In this document: positions 21,595 to 33,695 of the stretch, piece by piece
Position numbering within the stretch: position 1 is the first letter of the stretch
Layout: each line of letters opens with the position of its first letter
Assembly (NCBI RefSeq): GCF_027595985.1
Contig: NC_073302.1
Location: 276,732,617 to 276,796,616 of the forward strand
Direction of reading: 5' to 3'
Length of the DNA: 64,000 bases
Origin: Sorex araneus
Lineage: Eukaryota; Chordata; Mammalia; Eulipotyphla; Soricidae
Notes under the pieces: generated by a model
The model's database searches: none
What the model saw: only the letters and a program-made list of their open reading frames with translations
What the model was told of the DNA's origin: nothing
Program-made: the position numbers and the translations under genes

Positions 21595-21614
21595 ATGTGC
21601 TCTGGCTCCCTACA

Positions 21615-22179
21615 ATATAGCTGCAAAAGTTTAATTGATGGAGTCAAAGACTGTTTTCTTTTCTTATTAAAAAAGAGCATTGCATTCCTTTCTTATCTAA
21701 TGATGTAAGCCTTGGTTCTACACCTGGAGATGCTCAGGGTTTATTTGCTGCTAAGTGTGGGACATCAGCACTAAACCCTATCCATGACTGAGTAGGGCCC
21801 TTCCCAAAACACTCTTTGGGATTCCTATGGAGGCTGTGATAAATTACCACAAATATTCTGGTCACGTGCAAGAGCTATATTAAATTTAATCAAAGATGTG
21901 ACATTATTGATTTTTTTCCCCTGAAGGTAACTGCAGAGCAGAAGGTATACTAATGCTTGGACAATAGTAGTCTGTAGAAAGTACATTTTAAGGGTCAACA
22001 AATACTGATGTTCTTAAATGTGTGTGTGGTTAGTCCTGTTCTCTTATTAGTGTAGTATAGAGTACCTAATGGCATATAGAAATCCCTTACAGATAAAAAT
22101 ATTAAAATAAAATCTTTTTTACACAGCAATTTGCTTCTCCCCTGTGTAATCTCCAGGCAGCTATGGAAATCCTGAGGTT
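21615..22179. other. Unassigned flank of the retrovirus
   Basis: Ordinary AT-rich sequence; nothing recognised. 21725-21840 is somewhat GC-richer and could be an old repeat. Confidence 0.5.
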
Positions 22180-22342
22180 CTCTCCCTCTCTCCCTCTCTC
22201 TCTCCCCCTATCCCCCTGTCTCTCTCCCTCTCTCTCTTCCTCTTTCTCTCTCTTCCCCTCTCTCTCCCTCTTTCTCTCTCTTCCCCTCTCTCTCTCCCTC
22301 TTTTTCTCTCTCCCCCTCTCTCTCTTTCTTACTCTCTCTCCT

Positions 22343-22397
<55 letters not shown>

Positions 22398-22398
22398 G
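22180..22398. repeat. CT-rich low-complexity tract with (CT)n
   Basis: About 220 bp of C and T, ending in about 26 uninterrupted CT units (22344-22396). It abuts the LTR at 22405. In the related LTR at 60326 a CTCTCT run lies inside the LTR, so the tract may have grown from LTR sequence. The open frames over it are artefacts. Confidence 0.95.
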
Positions 22399-22404
22399 TT
22401 TTTT

Positions 22405-23466
22405 TTGGTCTCAGGCTGCTTCCCCACCCAGGACGGACAATGCCGTGGGCAGATGAAGGAGGAAGTGAAAGTCAAGCTGGTTGGTGATCAGTTGCCATTG
22501 ATTCTATTCTCTCCATGTGTCTGTTCCAGTCTCACTAAGCTTCCCGTTCTAGTCTCAAGCTGCCCCTCATTCCCATCCCTTCCTGTCTCTCCTGCTCATC
22601 TCTCCATGCTCCCTCTCACAGCCTGGTCTCTCTCTAGTCTCTCCCTCAACTCCCTGCATTGGGGGTAGCCACCACACCCCACCCAGTAGCATAATCAACA
22701 GAGCAAAAGCCCTTCCTGATCAAAATACCACCTAGGGGTGTTTCTCCTCTCCTTAGTCCAATAACTTAATTAACATCTTAATTGGCATTTTAATTCCACT
22801 TCTTAATATTAGTTGTTTTGTATGAACACAGTAAGAGATGCATTAAGCTTTTAGGGTGGCTCCTCTGGGGACATCTCACTATAGATCTCAGACTACAGTG
22901 CTCAGGGCAGATTAATCTTTCCTAAACCCTAGCAGGGTCCTAATCCAGTTGTTAATTTTTGGATCATGACAATTTTTCCATGACCATGCTCTTAACTTAT
23001 AATTAAATATTATGTTGGTTTGGCCTGGCCTGTTTTGATTCCAGGGTAGCTCATAGATTGCCCTGGGTCCATCCAGTCCCTCGTCAGGACCCTGCTTGGG
23101 GGTGCTAGGAAGTAAGGGCAACTGAGGCTTAAGTTGTGAGAACAGATACTCAGGAGTGAATATCTTTCAGAGTCAATTAACTCTCATGTTACAAAAGCAT
23201 AGAAGTAACTGTCTTCCTGTGTCCAAACAAAATGGACATTGTCTGAATTTACTATACAAAGGGCTTAAGGAGACAAGAAAAGCAATATTTACTAGTTAAC
23301 AGAGTCTGATTAGGAGATAAAGATGATTGAGTTGGGGAAGCAGTAGGGGAAGCAGGGCAAAAGGAACGAGATTACACAGAGGAATGGGAGCACTGTGATG
23401 GGAGTAACCTGGTAAACCCAAGACGCATGTGGCAGGGCTGAAAGGACAAACCAATGTTATTCTACA
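22405..23466 (-). mobile_element. Diverged LTR, second copy of the 12082 family
   Basis: Minus strand begins TGTAGAATAACATTGGTTTG at 23466, parallel to the start of the 12082 LTR. Shared blocks include gatctcagactacagtgctc (22884-22903), ccctagcagggtcctaatcc (22927-22946), and the caggaccctgcttgggggtg region (23083-23102). The 3' terminus is obscured by the CT tract. It is older than the other two copies. Confidence 0.85.
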
Positions 23467-23611
23467 CTCCCCAGTTGAGAAAAATCTTGATTACATATGA
23501 ATGCAAGCATCTTTCCCCCTCCAGTCCTATTCTAAAAGCTTAGCATTTAAAGCATGTCTGTAAATAGCTATGTTTTCCTTTCATATTTTGTTCATTTACA
23601 TGTTCTTAGAG

Positions 23612-23761
23612 CCACATGCAAAAGTGCTCAGGAGTATTCCAGCCTGTGCTCTAGGATCACTCCTGGTGGGCATCAGGGAACATATTCGTGCAAAGATTCA
23701 AACTCAGGTTGGAAGCTTGCAAGACAAAAGCCCTTACAGGCTATAATATTCCTCTGGTCCT
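23612..23761 (-). mobile_element. Old type A SINE
   Basis: Reverse copy with recognisable atcactcctggtgggcatca, B box reverse (attcaaactcaggttgg) and head (gcaagacaaaagccct). Strongly diverged, no tail left. Confidence 0.75.
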
Positions 23762-24555
23762 GATTCCTTTGTTTTAATTGTTTAATTTTAATATGGATAT
23801 AACTTTAATATTTAATCTTAAGTAAATATAATTAAATTTCCAGGGTGAACATTAGTTTTTTCGCTTCTTAAATTTTTGTATAAGCATTTTAAATAAAACA
23901 ACAATATTAGAGATTCTTAAATAGTATTTTCCCAGTCATGTTTATATAGAAACTGCTTGCTAAATCCTGGTTAACATATTTTCAGGGTAATTGCTTTCAT
24001 GGTTTAATAATTTATCAGATAATTGCTACATAGATACAGTTTTCACTTTTTCTGGCTGCATGATATTCATTCATTCAGATTGAACAGAATTTGTTCAGTG
24101 TGTTAGTTCTTTCTAGTACACTCTGATCAATGATTTAACTTCCACATGTGAAGTATTTTATTTTAGGAAGTTTATATACACTCTAAGTAAATTCTCACAC
24201 GTGATCTCTAATGGATCCTACTTCAAGTTGACAATTCAAATATAAATCTCATTTAGTGAGTATTGTAAAATTTCCCTTTTCACTAAATCACTGTACTTTT
24301 CATACCAACATAGCAAGTTGTCAATATTTGAACCTATGGCACCAAGGCAAGAAATGATGTTAAAATATTATTTTTAATTTTCCACCAAGAGTTTTAATTT
24401 ACATATTTTGGGTTAGACTTATTAATTCATTAATTTATTAGACTTATTAATTTATTTCAGTCACCTTTTCCCCCTAATTTTTAAAACATTTACTTTAGAT
24501 ACAAGAAAATGTTACATTATTTTATCATTTAATTTTGAATGTACTTTGATATTTC
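23762..24555. other. Unassigned AT-rich sequence
   Basis: No ORF, RNA gene or recognised repeat. Confidence 0.5.
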
Positions 24556-24693
24556 TATCGATAGCACAGCGGGTAGGGTGTTTGCCTTGCACGCTGGCAA
24601 CCCGGGTTCAATTCCTCCTTCCCTCTCTCATGAATGGAGACGTTACTGAGACTGCTACAGAAATTTGACGATCAATGGGATGATTATGATGAT
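24556..24693 (+). mobile_element. Internally deleted type B SINE
   Basis: Head (cgatagcacagcgggtaggg, B box cccgggttcaattcctcc) is joined almost directly to the RTE tail (gaatggagacgttactgaga). The body of about 110 bp is missing. The tail ends gatgattatgatgatc. Confidence 0.85.
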
Positions 24694-24708
24694 CTTAAAA
24701 TTATTTAT

Positions 24709-24923
24709 CACTGTCACTCTCGCTGTCATCCCATTGCTCATAGATTTACTTGAGCGGGCGCCAGTAACATCTCCATTTGTCCCAGCCCTGAGATTTTAGC
24801 AGCATCTCCTTACTCTTCTTTCCCAACATTTTGAGGCTCTTTCGGGGTCAGGGGAACGAGACCTGTTATTGTTACTGTTTTTGGCATATTGAGTACGCTA
24901 CAGGGAGTTTGCCAGTCTCTGCC
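24709..24923 (-). mobile_element. Composite element 3' part, inverted to its neighbour
   Basis: Reverse copy carrying the RTE tail (24712-24778), then the extra block specific to composites (ccctgagattttagcagcat, cattttgaggctctttcggg), then the SINE B body (ttttggcatattgagtacgc). It lies tail to tail with the SINE at 24556-24693. Confidence 0.8.
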
Positions 24924-25505
24924 AATGTAAACATAGAGTAAAAATTTCATTTCTTTTAAGTTCAAATTCTACTATACTTGTATTTAAAAAAAAATGGGAA
25001 AAGATGACACTTTACCAACCTATGCTCTTAGTACAATGTTGTTTGACCCGAACAAGGCTGCAGCCTTTAGTTAACTACTGTTGTTGCTTCCCAGGATTCT
25101 ACTCGGATGAATTCAGGGAAGCAGGCTAGCTGAGAGACTCCACACCTTAGGTCTCTGTGTGGGACCACACAGCTGGCCTGGCAGAAGGTTCTGGGCTGTG
25201 AACAGTAGTGATCTGCTCCTTTAACACACATCAGCAAATCATGCCTCTGCTCTGGCCCTAGAATATTATTCACCAGAGATTAGATAAGAGCCAAAGGCAT
25301 CCATACAGTGCTCGGAGAACCAGGCAAAACTTGCGGGAGGATCAAATTCTCATTATATTTTGAGTCCTGTGACTATAGATGAAGAACACAGATAGATGCG
25401 AGAAAATTATTTTTAGAATAAAAACAACAGAAAGTTATGTAGAAAACATAAGATCAATAACCAAATATCATGCTGAATAATACTAATATATCTTTATACC
25501 TTACT
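24924..25505. other. Unassigned sequence
   Basis: 25070-25330 is GC-richer than its surroundings and not recognised. No splice-bounded ORF or RNA structure was identified. Confidence 0.45.
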
Positions 25506-25518
25506 ATATAAAACTATT

Positions 25519-25762
25519 GTCACTGTCACTGTCATCCCATTGCTCATCGGTTTGCTTGAGTGGTCACCAGTAACATCTCCATTGTGAGACTTGTTGTTAC
25601 TGTTTTTGGTATCGAATACGCCACAGGTAGCTTGCCTGGCTCTGCCATGCGGGCAAGATACGCTTGGTAGCTTGCCGGCTCTCTGAGAGGGATGGAGGAA
25701 TCGAATCTGGGTTGGCCGTGTGCAAGGCAAATGCCCTATCCACTGTGCTATCACTCCAGCAC
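25519..25762 (-). mobile_element. Type B SINE with 13-bp duplications
   Basis: Full-length reverse copy. The tail has repeated CACTGT units and the head ends tatcactccagc. Exact duplications atataaaactatt lie at 25506-25518 and 25763-25775. Confidence 0.95.
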
Positions 25763-26249
25763 ATATAAAACTATTATACTTTCTAAACACTTGGGTTGAT
25801 AAAAATTTCCACTTATAAAATTCTATCAGTATTGTTGCATTTAAAAACTTTTAATAGTATATAAGTAGTTACCTTGATTATAAAAAATATTGGGCTACTG
25901 AAATATTTCTTTTTGTGAGAAATATGTCATAACTGAATGTTTCTCATAAATAAAGTGCTTGGAGAAACAAAATGAACTATTGGAAAAGAAAAGAAACTGT
26001 ATTTCCCCAATTTAGAGATTGTAACTTTTTACACTGATATTTTCTATCAGGATTTCACAAATTAATGCTCCAATTTGCAAAGACAGAAACTACTTAGTGA
26101 GTATAATAGAATCAAAATTATAAAGTCTAAGAAAAACTCTCCAATTATTAATAAATAATAATTTTATTATGAAGTCAATCTCTGAAGGACAATTTCTAAT
26201 ATAATTTATTCCAAGGTATCATTTTTTGTAACTTCTAAGAATACACAGT

Positions 26250-26340
26250 GCGGGAGCAGAGAGATAACTTGAAGGGATAGCACATATGTGAAACATCCAC
26301 TAGGTCACAAATTTGATCATCACCATTGCATGCCCCACTC
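26250..26340 (+). mobile_element. Faint SINE head fragment
   Basis: gcgggagcagagagataact and tttgatcatcaccattgcat retain head and B-box positions. Very diverged. Confidence 0.35.
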
Positions 26341-26576
26341 ATAGGTCTGCCATGGTGGCCTATTATCCCCCATCACCACTGGCTCTACAGAACTACATTG
26401 CCAAGTTAGGCAATGGTACATCAGGTCCACACAGCCAGAATGAGTACAGTGGAGAGCAGCCCCAGATCACCCTTGCAATATTTGGGGAGCTGAAAATAAC
26501 TATTTGGTTATCTTTCAAGCTTATATTTACAAAAGTTCCAACCATTTGTGGTCAGTCATTATTTTATTTTATTTTA

Positions 26577-26752
26577 TCACATTTTATTTTATTTGGGGGA
26601 GCAGGCATACCCACTGGTGCTCAGGAGTTACTCCCAGCTCTGTGTTTAGAGATCACACTGGCAGTGCTGAGGGGTCCATATTTGTTGCTGGGATTGAAAC
26701 TGTCAACTGGTACAAAGCAAGCACCCAACTTGCTCTACTATCACTGGGGCCA
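26577..26752 (-). mobile_element. Old type A SINE
   Basis: Reverse copy: ctggtgctcaggagttactc, gctgggattgaaactgtcaa and ctactatcactggggcc preserve the type A order; TTTTA repeats precede it as the tail. Confidence 0.8.
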
Positions 26753-26901
26753 CAGGGCTAGGTATCCCGCTATTGAAGTGGAATTATGAAATTGATGCAT
26801 TCTCCATAGAAGTCTTATATAATCACCATCAACAAATTCTAATTGTTAGTGCTGTTTTGCACCTTAATTAAATAACAGTCCATCCATATAAATACAGAAT
26901 T

Positions 26902-27010
26902 ATTGGGCTGAAGAGATAGTTTAATGGGTTCATCATATACAAGCCTGAAAGAGGTTTGTCTGTTCCCTAGCGTGTCTTGGTATCCCACAACCGGGTGTGA
27001 CCCCAATATC
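26902..27010 (+). mobile_element. Old, shortened type A SINE
   Basis: ggctgaagagatagtttaat is the head, and tcccacaaccgggtgtgacc the 3' end. The middle is deleted. Confidence 0.6.
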
Positions 27011-27215
27011 AACCAACCAATAATCAAAAAAATTAAAATCTAAGTTAGTTATTGTTGTTTCTTATTTACCATAGTCCACTGTACATAAAATTATTGTTGT
27101 ATGAAGGATATGCATTATTGTATGAAAAATAAATTCATTAATCAATGTTATCAGTTACTTTCACAACACAGGGAACGATATTTACAAATCAAGAAGATTA
27201 AATATGCAAAGAAAT

Positions 27216-27274
27216 CAAATCCAGGCCCTCCGTGTGCAAGATAAACGCTGTACTAGCTGTGCTATCTCTCACCT
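27216..27274 (-). mobile_element. SINE head fragment, reverse
   Basis: tccgtgtgcaagataaacgc then gtgctatctctcacc matches the reversed SINE head. No 3' half is visible. Confidence 0.5.
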
Positions 27275-28918
27275 TCTGTGTTTTGTTTTAAGCAGACAGC
27301 ACACCCAACGGAGCTCAGAGACCAGGTAATCTTGCCTGTTATGTAGCACAGCCATTCAGCCCTAAAACTTTTGGTGTTCAGATATAAGGAAGCAGTGCTT
27401 ATAGGAGACAATAGGGTTATAAAAGTCAGCCTGGGGGAGGAGGGGGTATTCAAGAGAGGTGTGGGGGAAGTAGGTTATGCAACGGCTGCGGTTTAAGCCT
27501 TTGCACGTGCTAGGCAACTGTTCTCCAACCCGAACACATACAGTCTAGGTAATATTTGACCTCTCAGTAAATCTTAATAGCTACCATTTCTAAATGTTTC
27601 TCTTTTATAATTCTGATAAAGAGTCTAAATCATAATCCGCAATTATTTTCTATGTAAAGCTATATGGGACTTTAAAAAAAGTTGATTCACTAAATACAGA
27701 TTTTTTTCTGACTTGGTAACTTTATTGGAAGAATTGGTCATGAGGAAGGGAATAAAACTTCGCTAACATCTGTGAACTTAAAATGATACAAAGAGACTCT
27801 TACAGAAAGAAAAAAGTCTAAATTGTTAGAAGATGAGTTTTATAACTGAGAAAAGCACATAACAAGCACAAAGGCAAGCAGTAAAACTGGCACAATAAAA
27901 AAAAAGAAAAAAGTCTATTGAAAGATATATAAGTGGGCTACACTAAAGTATTGAAGAAATAACTTTCTTTGAACTGGATTTATTGTTCAGAGTAGCACAG
28001 GAACATAGAAAATACATGATTTATACTTTTGAGAGATTAAAACGAGTAGTTCCTTCTGAGAAGTAGAGCTAGACATCATATGGAAGGACACAGCCACTAT
28101 AAAAACTATTAAATATTGTTCAAAAGCAAAGTTGCCATATTAAAAGTTGAGTTGCGCTTATTACAAAAAAAACATGAATAAAGGTATGCAAATCGTAAAA
28201 CATAAAGACAAATATAAAGATAAAAAGAAACATGCAGAGATACATAAGACCTATTCATGAATGCACGTGTTTTTGTCCAAAAAGAACACAAATGCAAAAT
28301 TAGAATATAAGCTCAGATGTGCAAAAAATGTACACATATATAAAAAATTCACACTCAACTGTATGTGTATGTATAAATAGATGTATTTTTAAACCAAGTA
28401 TATACAAACATGCAAAATTATGTAAGAGTATGCATTCTTTGAATGGGAGAGTATGTACTCAAACTGTATTTAGTACAATCAACCAAAATTAAAACTATCC
28501 TCATATACACAAATGCAAGTGGAGAAAAATTAAACATTAACTTTGATTAAAGTTTTTAAAGAACAGGTATTATATTACTTAAGTATGTTTATATAAACAC
28601 ATAATATGTATTGCACACAAAATAACTGTTTTAAGTATAAATTTAATAACATATAGTAAATCCTTTCATGTAAAATGTAATGTAGTTGAAAATTAAAACA
28701 AAAGTTCAGAATTATACTTTTAAATAACTCCCTAGAAATCACAAAATATTTTCACTAACATTTAGGAGAAGAAAAATATAGCATGCAAATTTATGGTTGG
28801 TTAATTTTGGTAATTTAAAAAGTTCTTATTAATAACAAATCAAACCTGTAATGTGTTCAAATGTATACTGTGATTGAGTGAACATTGGTTTATAGTTCTG
28901 TAAATGTTTATAAATTTT
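27275..28918. other. Unassigned AT-rich sequence
   Basis: About 1.6 kb, mostly A/T, with ATA/TATA tracts. No gene or recognised repeat. Confidence 0.5.
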
Positions 28919-28932
28919 AGGAACAAAATCTT

Positions 28933-29399
28933 TTTTTTTTTTTTAATAGTTTATTTTTAATTAGTGAGTCAACGTGAGGGTACAGTTACAGATTTATACA
29001 TTTTTGTGCTCATGTTTCTCCCTTACAAAGTTTGATAACCCATCCCTTTACCAGTGCCCATTCTCCACCACCAGTAAACCCAACATCCCACCCCCCCTTC
29101 CCAGTCCCGTCTCCCCCCACCCCACCCTGCCACTATGGCAGGGAATTCCCTTTTGTTCTCTCTCTCTGGTTAGGTGTTGTGGTTTGCAATAAAGGTGTTG
29201 AGTGGCCATTGCGTTCAGTCTCTAGTCTATATTTGGCCCACATCATCTTTCCCCCACATGACCAACAACCACATTTTACTTGCTGTTCCCTTCTCTGAGT
29301 TGCCCAGAATGAGAGAACAGCCTCCAAGCCATGGTGACAACCTCCTGGTACTTATTTCTACTATTCTTGGGTGTTCGTCTTATAGTCTATTATTCTATA
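28933..29399 (-). mobile_element. L1 3' end, antisense, with duplications
   Basis: Poly(T) at 28931-28944, then an L1 3' UTR of a subfamily distinct from 9226 and 13378 (gtgagggtacagttacagat, pyrimidine tract 29085-29125). Truncated at 29399. The 14-bp duplication aggaacaaaatctt lies at 28919-28932 and 29400-29413. The open frames on the plus strand are antisense artefacts. Confidence 0.9.
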
Positions 29400-29599
29400 A
29401 GGAACAAAATCTTACTGCTCTACATCCTTCACCAAAATACTGATATTCTCCAACCAAAACATATCAGATTTTCAGTCCCACTTCTTTATCACCTTGTAAC
29501 CTCAAATCTGTGTCAAAATCTACAGGTAGGTTTAAATTCAGCTGCTCCCCTTGATCCTCTCTTTTCTTTTTCTATGTATGCCGCACCTGAGTAATAAAA

Positions 29600-30580
29600 T
29601 ATTATATTTATACATCTCCTGATTTTATTTTTATTATCCTGTTCACTCCACCCATACATAGCAAAAGCCAATATTTCATCCTATTTGCTTTTTGGGTCAC
29701 ACCCAGTGAAGCACAGGGGTTACTCCTGGCTCTCCACTCAGGAGTTACCCCTGGCGGTGCTCAGGGGTTCAAAATGGATGCTGGGAATTGAACCTGGGTC
29801 GGCTGAGTGCAAGGCAAACACCCTACCTATTGTGCTATTGCTCTAGTCCCACAATATCCTTTTGAAGAGCTAAGTAGTATCACATTTTATGTGTCTGTCA
29901 CATATTAATTATTTACTCTCTATCTCACTGGAAAATTAGATGTTTGCCAATGTTTTGGTTAAGTAAAATGGTTCTGGAATAAACAAATGTACGTATACAT
30001 GTTTTTGAATATATGCTTTAGTCTTCTTGGGTGGAGTCTAGGAGAGGAAGTACTGGAGCATGTACTAGTTGAGGTATCTTACTTATTAATCTTAAATATT
30101 TGGGGAATCTTTTCATGTACTTATTGAATTATCAATTTGGTTCTTCCCCCAAATTTTCTACTCAGAAGAACTTCTACTCAGTTTTTCTCCCCATCTTGAT
30201 GGATTCTTTGTTGGTTTACTTGCTGTTGAGTTTTGTGAGTTCTTTATGTATCTTACATATTAACCCTTCATAATACCTATAATATCTAGTTCAGTGTCTT
30301 CTTGCATCCTTGCATCTGTGACAACTTCTCTCTCAATGCAAAACCTGGTTAGTCAAAATCAATACCTTTGTTTATTTTTGCTCTAGTTTATCTTGTTAAT
30401 ATAGTTGAATCACCAAAGATATGATTGAAACTGATACAATGGTTTGTCTTATCTTCTTTTCATAAAAACTTTATTTCATCTGGTCTCTCATTAAATATTG
30501 AATCCATTTTACTTGATTTTTGCACATTGCATATTTGATCCTTTCATCCTTTAGATTTGATATTTGAATTATTTCTGAGG
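29600..30580 (-). mobile_element. Old L1 ORF2 3' portion, antisense
   Basis: Order and wording of antisense ORF2 C terminus: ggagtctaggagaggaagta, gttttgtgagttctttatgt, atattaacccttcataatac, ctttgtttatttttgctcta. Heavily decayed. A type A SINE at 29685-29849 sits inside it. Confidence 0.7.
29685..29849 (-). mobile_element. Type A SINE inside old L1
   Basis: Reverse copy: ttgctttttgggtcacaccc, B box gaattgaacctgggtcggc, head ending tgctattgctctagtccc. Well preserved relative to the L1 around it; duplication unclear (possibly CAATAT). Confidence 0.92.
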
Positions 30581-30725
30581 GTCCAGAGAGACAGCATAGG
30601 GATTAAGGTGCTATTGAGTATGGAGCGAATTCGGAATATATTTCCTAAAAGCACTACCAGGTGTTATCCCAGAGTACAGAGCAAGGAATAAGCCCTCACC
30701 TCAGCTTGTGGCCCCAAATCCAAAA
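30578..30725 (+). mobile_element. Old type A SINE
   Basis: gagggtccagagagacagca head; aagcactaccaggtgttatc and acagagcaaggaataagccc 3' half; A-rich end. B box degraded. Confidence 0.65.
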
Positions 30726-31299
30726 GAGAAAAAAACAAATATAAGTGCAAAAAAATATATAAATAATTTAGCTGAGTTTATGCTTGATTGCTTTTAGTTC
30801 TTGCTCCAAGATTTGATGTAGTAAACCACTCATCTATGGTCACAGCTTTAAGTAATATACTTTTTCTGATAACGCAGATTTAATGAAAAACATTCATTCC
30901 TTTCTGATAATACTTTTGATAAAAATGCATAATATTTCTAAATTATTTTTAAAAGAAAAATAGCTTATTTTCAGTATCTCTCAAACCCAAATTTATTTGA
31001 AATGTATGTAACAATTCAGCACCTTAGCAGTTCCTTTATCATTTTAAGATTCTTTTATTTTTTGCCCTGTGATTATTTTGCTCTTACCTCTATTCTTACA
31101 AGACTTTACATGTTTTACATGCAACCTCTGTGCTGTGCTAATTTTGCACTACGTACTTATTGAGATTGTTAGTTTTTCTCTTGAACTTTAATCTTTTATT
31201 TTGGTATTACTTTTAAAAAAAATTTACTTGTGTTGTATCTGACATTTTCTCTGTCAGTTCCCAATCAAAGGCACATCCATTGGGAACTTTTTTAGTATT
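30726..31299. other. Unassigned T-rich sequence
   Basis: Could be very old L1, but no diagnostic block is clear enough. No gene. Confidence 0.4.
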
Positions 31300-31458
31300 A
31301 TTATTGCTTTTGGGGCCACATTCATTGATGCTCAGGCCTTACGCCTAATTCTGTGCTCAAGGATAACTTCTGGAGGTTTTATAGGGTATCAGTGATTGAA
31401 CCCAGGTCAGCCTCATGCAAGGCAAGCACCGTTTGTGCTGCACTATCTCTCTTGTCCA
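31300..31458 (-). mobile_element. Old type A SINE
   Basis: Reverse copy: ttttggggccacattcattg, B box gattgaacccaggtcagcc, head gcaaggcaagcaccg and ctatctctcttgtcc. Confidence 0.8.
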
Positions 31459-31835
31459 TAAACTTAATTGACTTGTATCTTCTGATAAACCATCTAGAAA
31501 TTTTTAATTCCTCGGCCTGAAGTATGATATAAATCTTTACTTCTTCATTAAATCACATACGTACTGTGTTATATATAAAACATTGAGAATCCCTAGCTTA
31601 GAAATGTTGTTTAGTTGATATATTAATACCATCTTTGCCTATTCATTCTGAAGTTTGTAACCTCTTAAATCCATCTCATTTTATTGAACGTCAGTAGTCA
31701 ATTGGATATTTCAGGAGAACCTCCAATAATACTTAACCAAATGAAGCACATCAATTTCTTTGTCCTGTATTTGTTTTTGTGTATGTGTGTGTATGCTCTG
31801 TGCCCATAGCTGTATACACACAAAGAAATACACAC

Positions 31836-31836
<1 letters not shown>

Positions 31837-31895
<59 letters not shown>

Positions 31896-31917
31896 TGTGT
31901 GAGAGAGAGAGAGAGAG
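31837..31917. repeat. (GA)n microsatellite
   Basis: About 80 bp of GA with a short GTGTGT interruption. The frames reading RERERE over it are artefacts. Confidence 0.97.
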
Positions 31918-33484
31918 CAGGTCCCAACTTTTACATTATTTATTTCTTGCTAGTGAAATACAACCATGCCAATCAGCTACCATTTTAAGTCAAAACTACA
32001 AGTTAAGTTTGTATAATGACTGTATAATGCACATAGATTTCAAACTCACTTTCAAAGTTTCTAAATTTCAAGATTAAGATATCATTTCAAAAGTCAAGAT
32101 AGTTTGTTGAATGATGAAAGAGATATCTTTATTAAATAGTTTTTCTCCATTCAGATTTCTTTAATTGTGTCTTAAACACCCATTTGTTTTAGAAGGTAAA
32201 GAAAAATCCTCTCTAACAGACACAGTTCATTTACTGATAAGATGAAAGGTAATTTCTGAAGCTGCACCTAGCATCCAAGTAATTTATCGAACAATTAATT
32301 TTCCCTGTTGAATCTTCTTAAAGGCAAGCACCAGTATTTATTTCTGTTTTTGAACATGTTTTGCTCCTAGTAAAGGAAGGATAAAGCAAATAACAAATAC
32401 TACCTTTACATCAGCATAGTGCTAATGCCAGTTAGCGTGAACTTTTATTTTTATATATTAAGTGAAGGACTTAAGGAGCAGATATGAGGAATATAAATAA
32501 AATGATAAGTTCAAAACAATTATGGAACACTATGGGGGATTTAACTAATGAGACTGTAATTACTAGACCATAACATTTTAATTAAGGTCTTAATTTGAAA
32601 ATATGGTTGGTTATTCACCAGGGTCTTTAAAATTTTTTATTACAATTTAATTAATTGACCTAAAGTAATGTTTAAGATACCTAAGAATTTCCCTAATATT
32701 TTGAAGGAAAATAATACCATCAATGGGATCATGGGTTAACATAATATTGCAATTACACTAATGTAAAATTTTATTATAATTGAAATATTACTGATTACAT
32801 TAAAATGCAAGGTCTTTTTGAAAACGTGCAAAAATAAATATACTGTAACAGATATAAGTCTTAAGGCTATGTTAGAAGTTCTTACATGAAACGTTTCTTC
32901 TGATATTCGAGAGTTCTAATACAGGGATTTAGTAGGGAATCAGAGTAGGAAAATTGAAACATGGGCAATAGAAGTAGGAAAATGCTAATTCTATATCTTG
33001 CATCTCAGAAAGTCAGATATCCTCATTTAAAATAAGTTCAAGAACTAACAATGCAAAGTCTTAATAATTAACATTATTCCTCTTGTGAAATTAAATTGGA
33101 GATGTCAAATACATGCTATTTTTTATTGCATTTCATTTCACTTCTTTTCATTTATTGCAATAGCGTTGATCATTTATTAGATATGTGATGCTGTTTATAA
33201 CTGACTCATGTCAAGTTTCATAAAAAGAAAAAAACTAAAAATAAATTTAAATTATGCTTTACAATATTTAATTTTCAGTTATTTTTATTTAACATATCTG
33301 AAAAGGCATAAATTCAAACAGGCAGTCCAATGCATAGTGAAGTGTTATTAGCTATTGTAGCTATTAGCTATTAGCTACAACATGTATATATAAAACGAAT
33401 TTTGACCTTTTAATAGTTTTGAGTCTTCTTTTGCAAAAAGTTTCAGAAGAAAAAAAAGTGACTGAAGTAAAAAGAAATCATTAA
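31918..33484. other. Unassigned AT-rich sequence
   Basis: No ORF, RNA gene or recognised repeat over about 1.5 kb. Confidence 0.5.
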
Positions 33485-33498
33485 GAAATAACCATCTC

Positions 33499-33681
33499 GG
33501 GGCTAGAGCAATAGCACAGCGGGTAGGGCTTTTGCCTTGCACGAGGCCAACCCTGGTTTGATTGCCAGCATCCCATATGGTCCCCTGAGCACTGCCAGGG
33601 GTAATTCCTGAGTGCAGAGCCAGGAGAGACCCCTGTGCATCGCAGGGTGTGACCCAAAAAGAAAAAAAAAAAAGCAAAAAT
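33499..33681 (+). mobile_element. Type A SINE with 14-bp duplications
   Basis: Full-length: head ggggctagagcaatagcaca, B box ctggtttgattgcc, both internal 'caggggtaa/caggagaga' blocks, A-rich tail. Exact duplications gaaataaccatctc at 33485-33498 and 33682-33695. Confidence 0.96.
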
Positions 33682-33695
33682 GAAATAACCATCTC

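Larger units (their letters stand above)
21152..21614 (-). mobile_element. 5' LTR of the endogenous retrovirus, 463 bp
   Basis: Minus strand starts TGTAGGGAGCC and ends CGAACA, directly before the primer site. Promoter elements in order: NRF-1-like palindrome array (21471-21594), 41-bp repeats with CCAAT boxes (21320-21460), TATA box (21291-21300, TTATATAAGG), and poly(A) signal AATAAA (21230-21235). No matching 3' LTR is found in the window. Confidence 0.92.

Noticed and set aside
22163..22668. Long Ser/Leu-rich open frames
   Set aside because: Translation of the CT-rich tract; low complexity keeps all frames open.
25070..25330. GC-richer block considered as an exon
   Set aside because: No supported reading frame with splice sites and no recognised protein.
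28974..29594. Proline-rich plus-strand frames
   Set aside because: Antisense of an L1 3' UTR pyrimidine-rich block, bounded by target duplications.
31760..32077. Open frame with (RE)n
   Set aside because: Artefact of the GA microsatellite.
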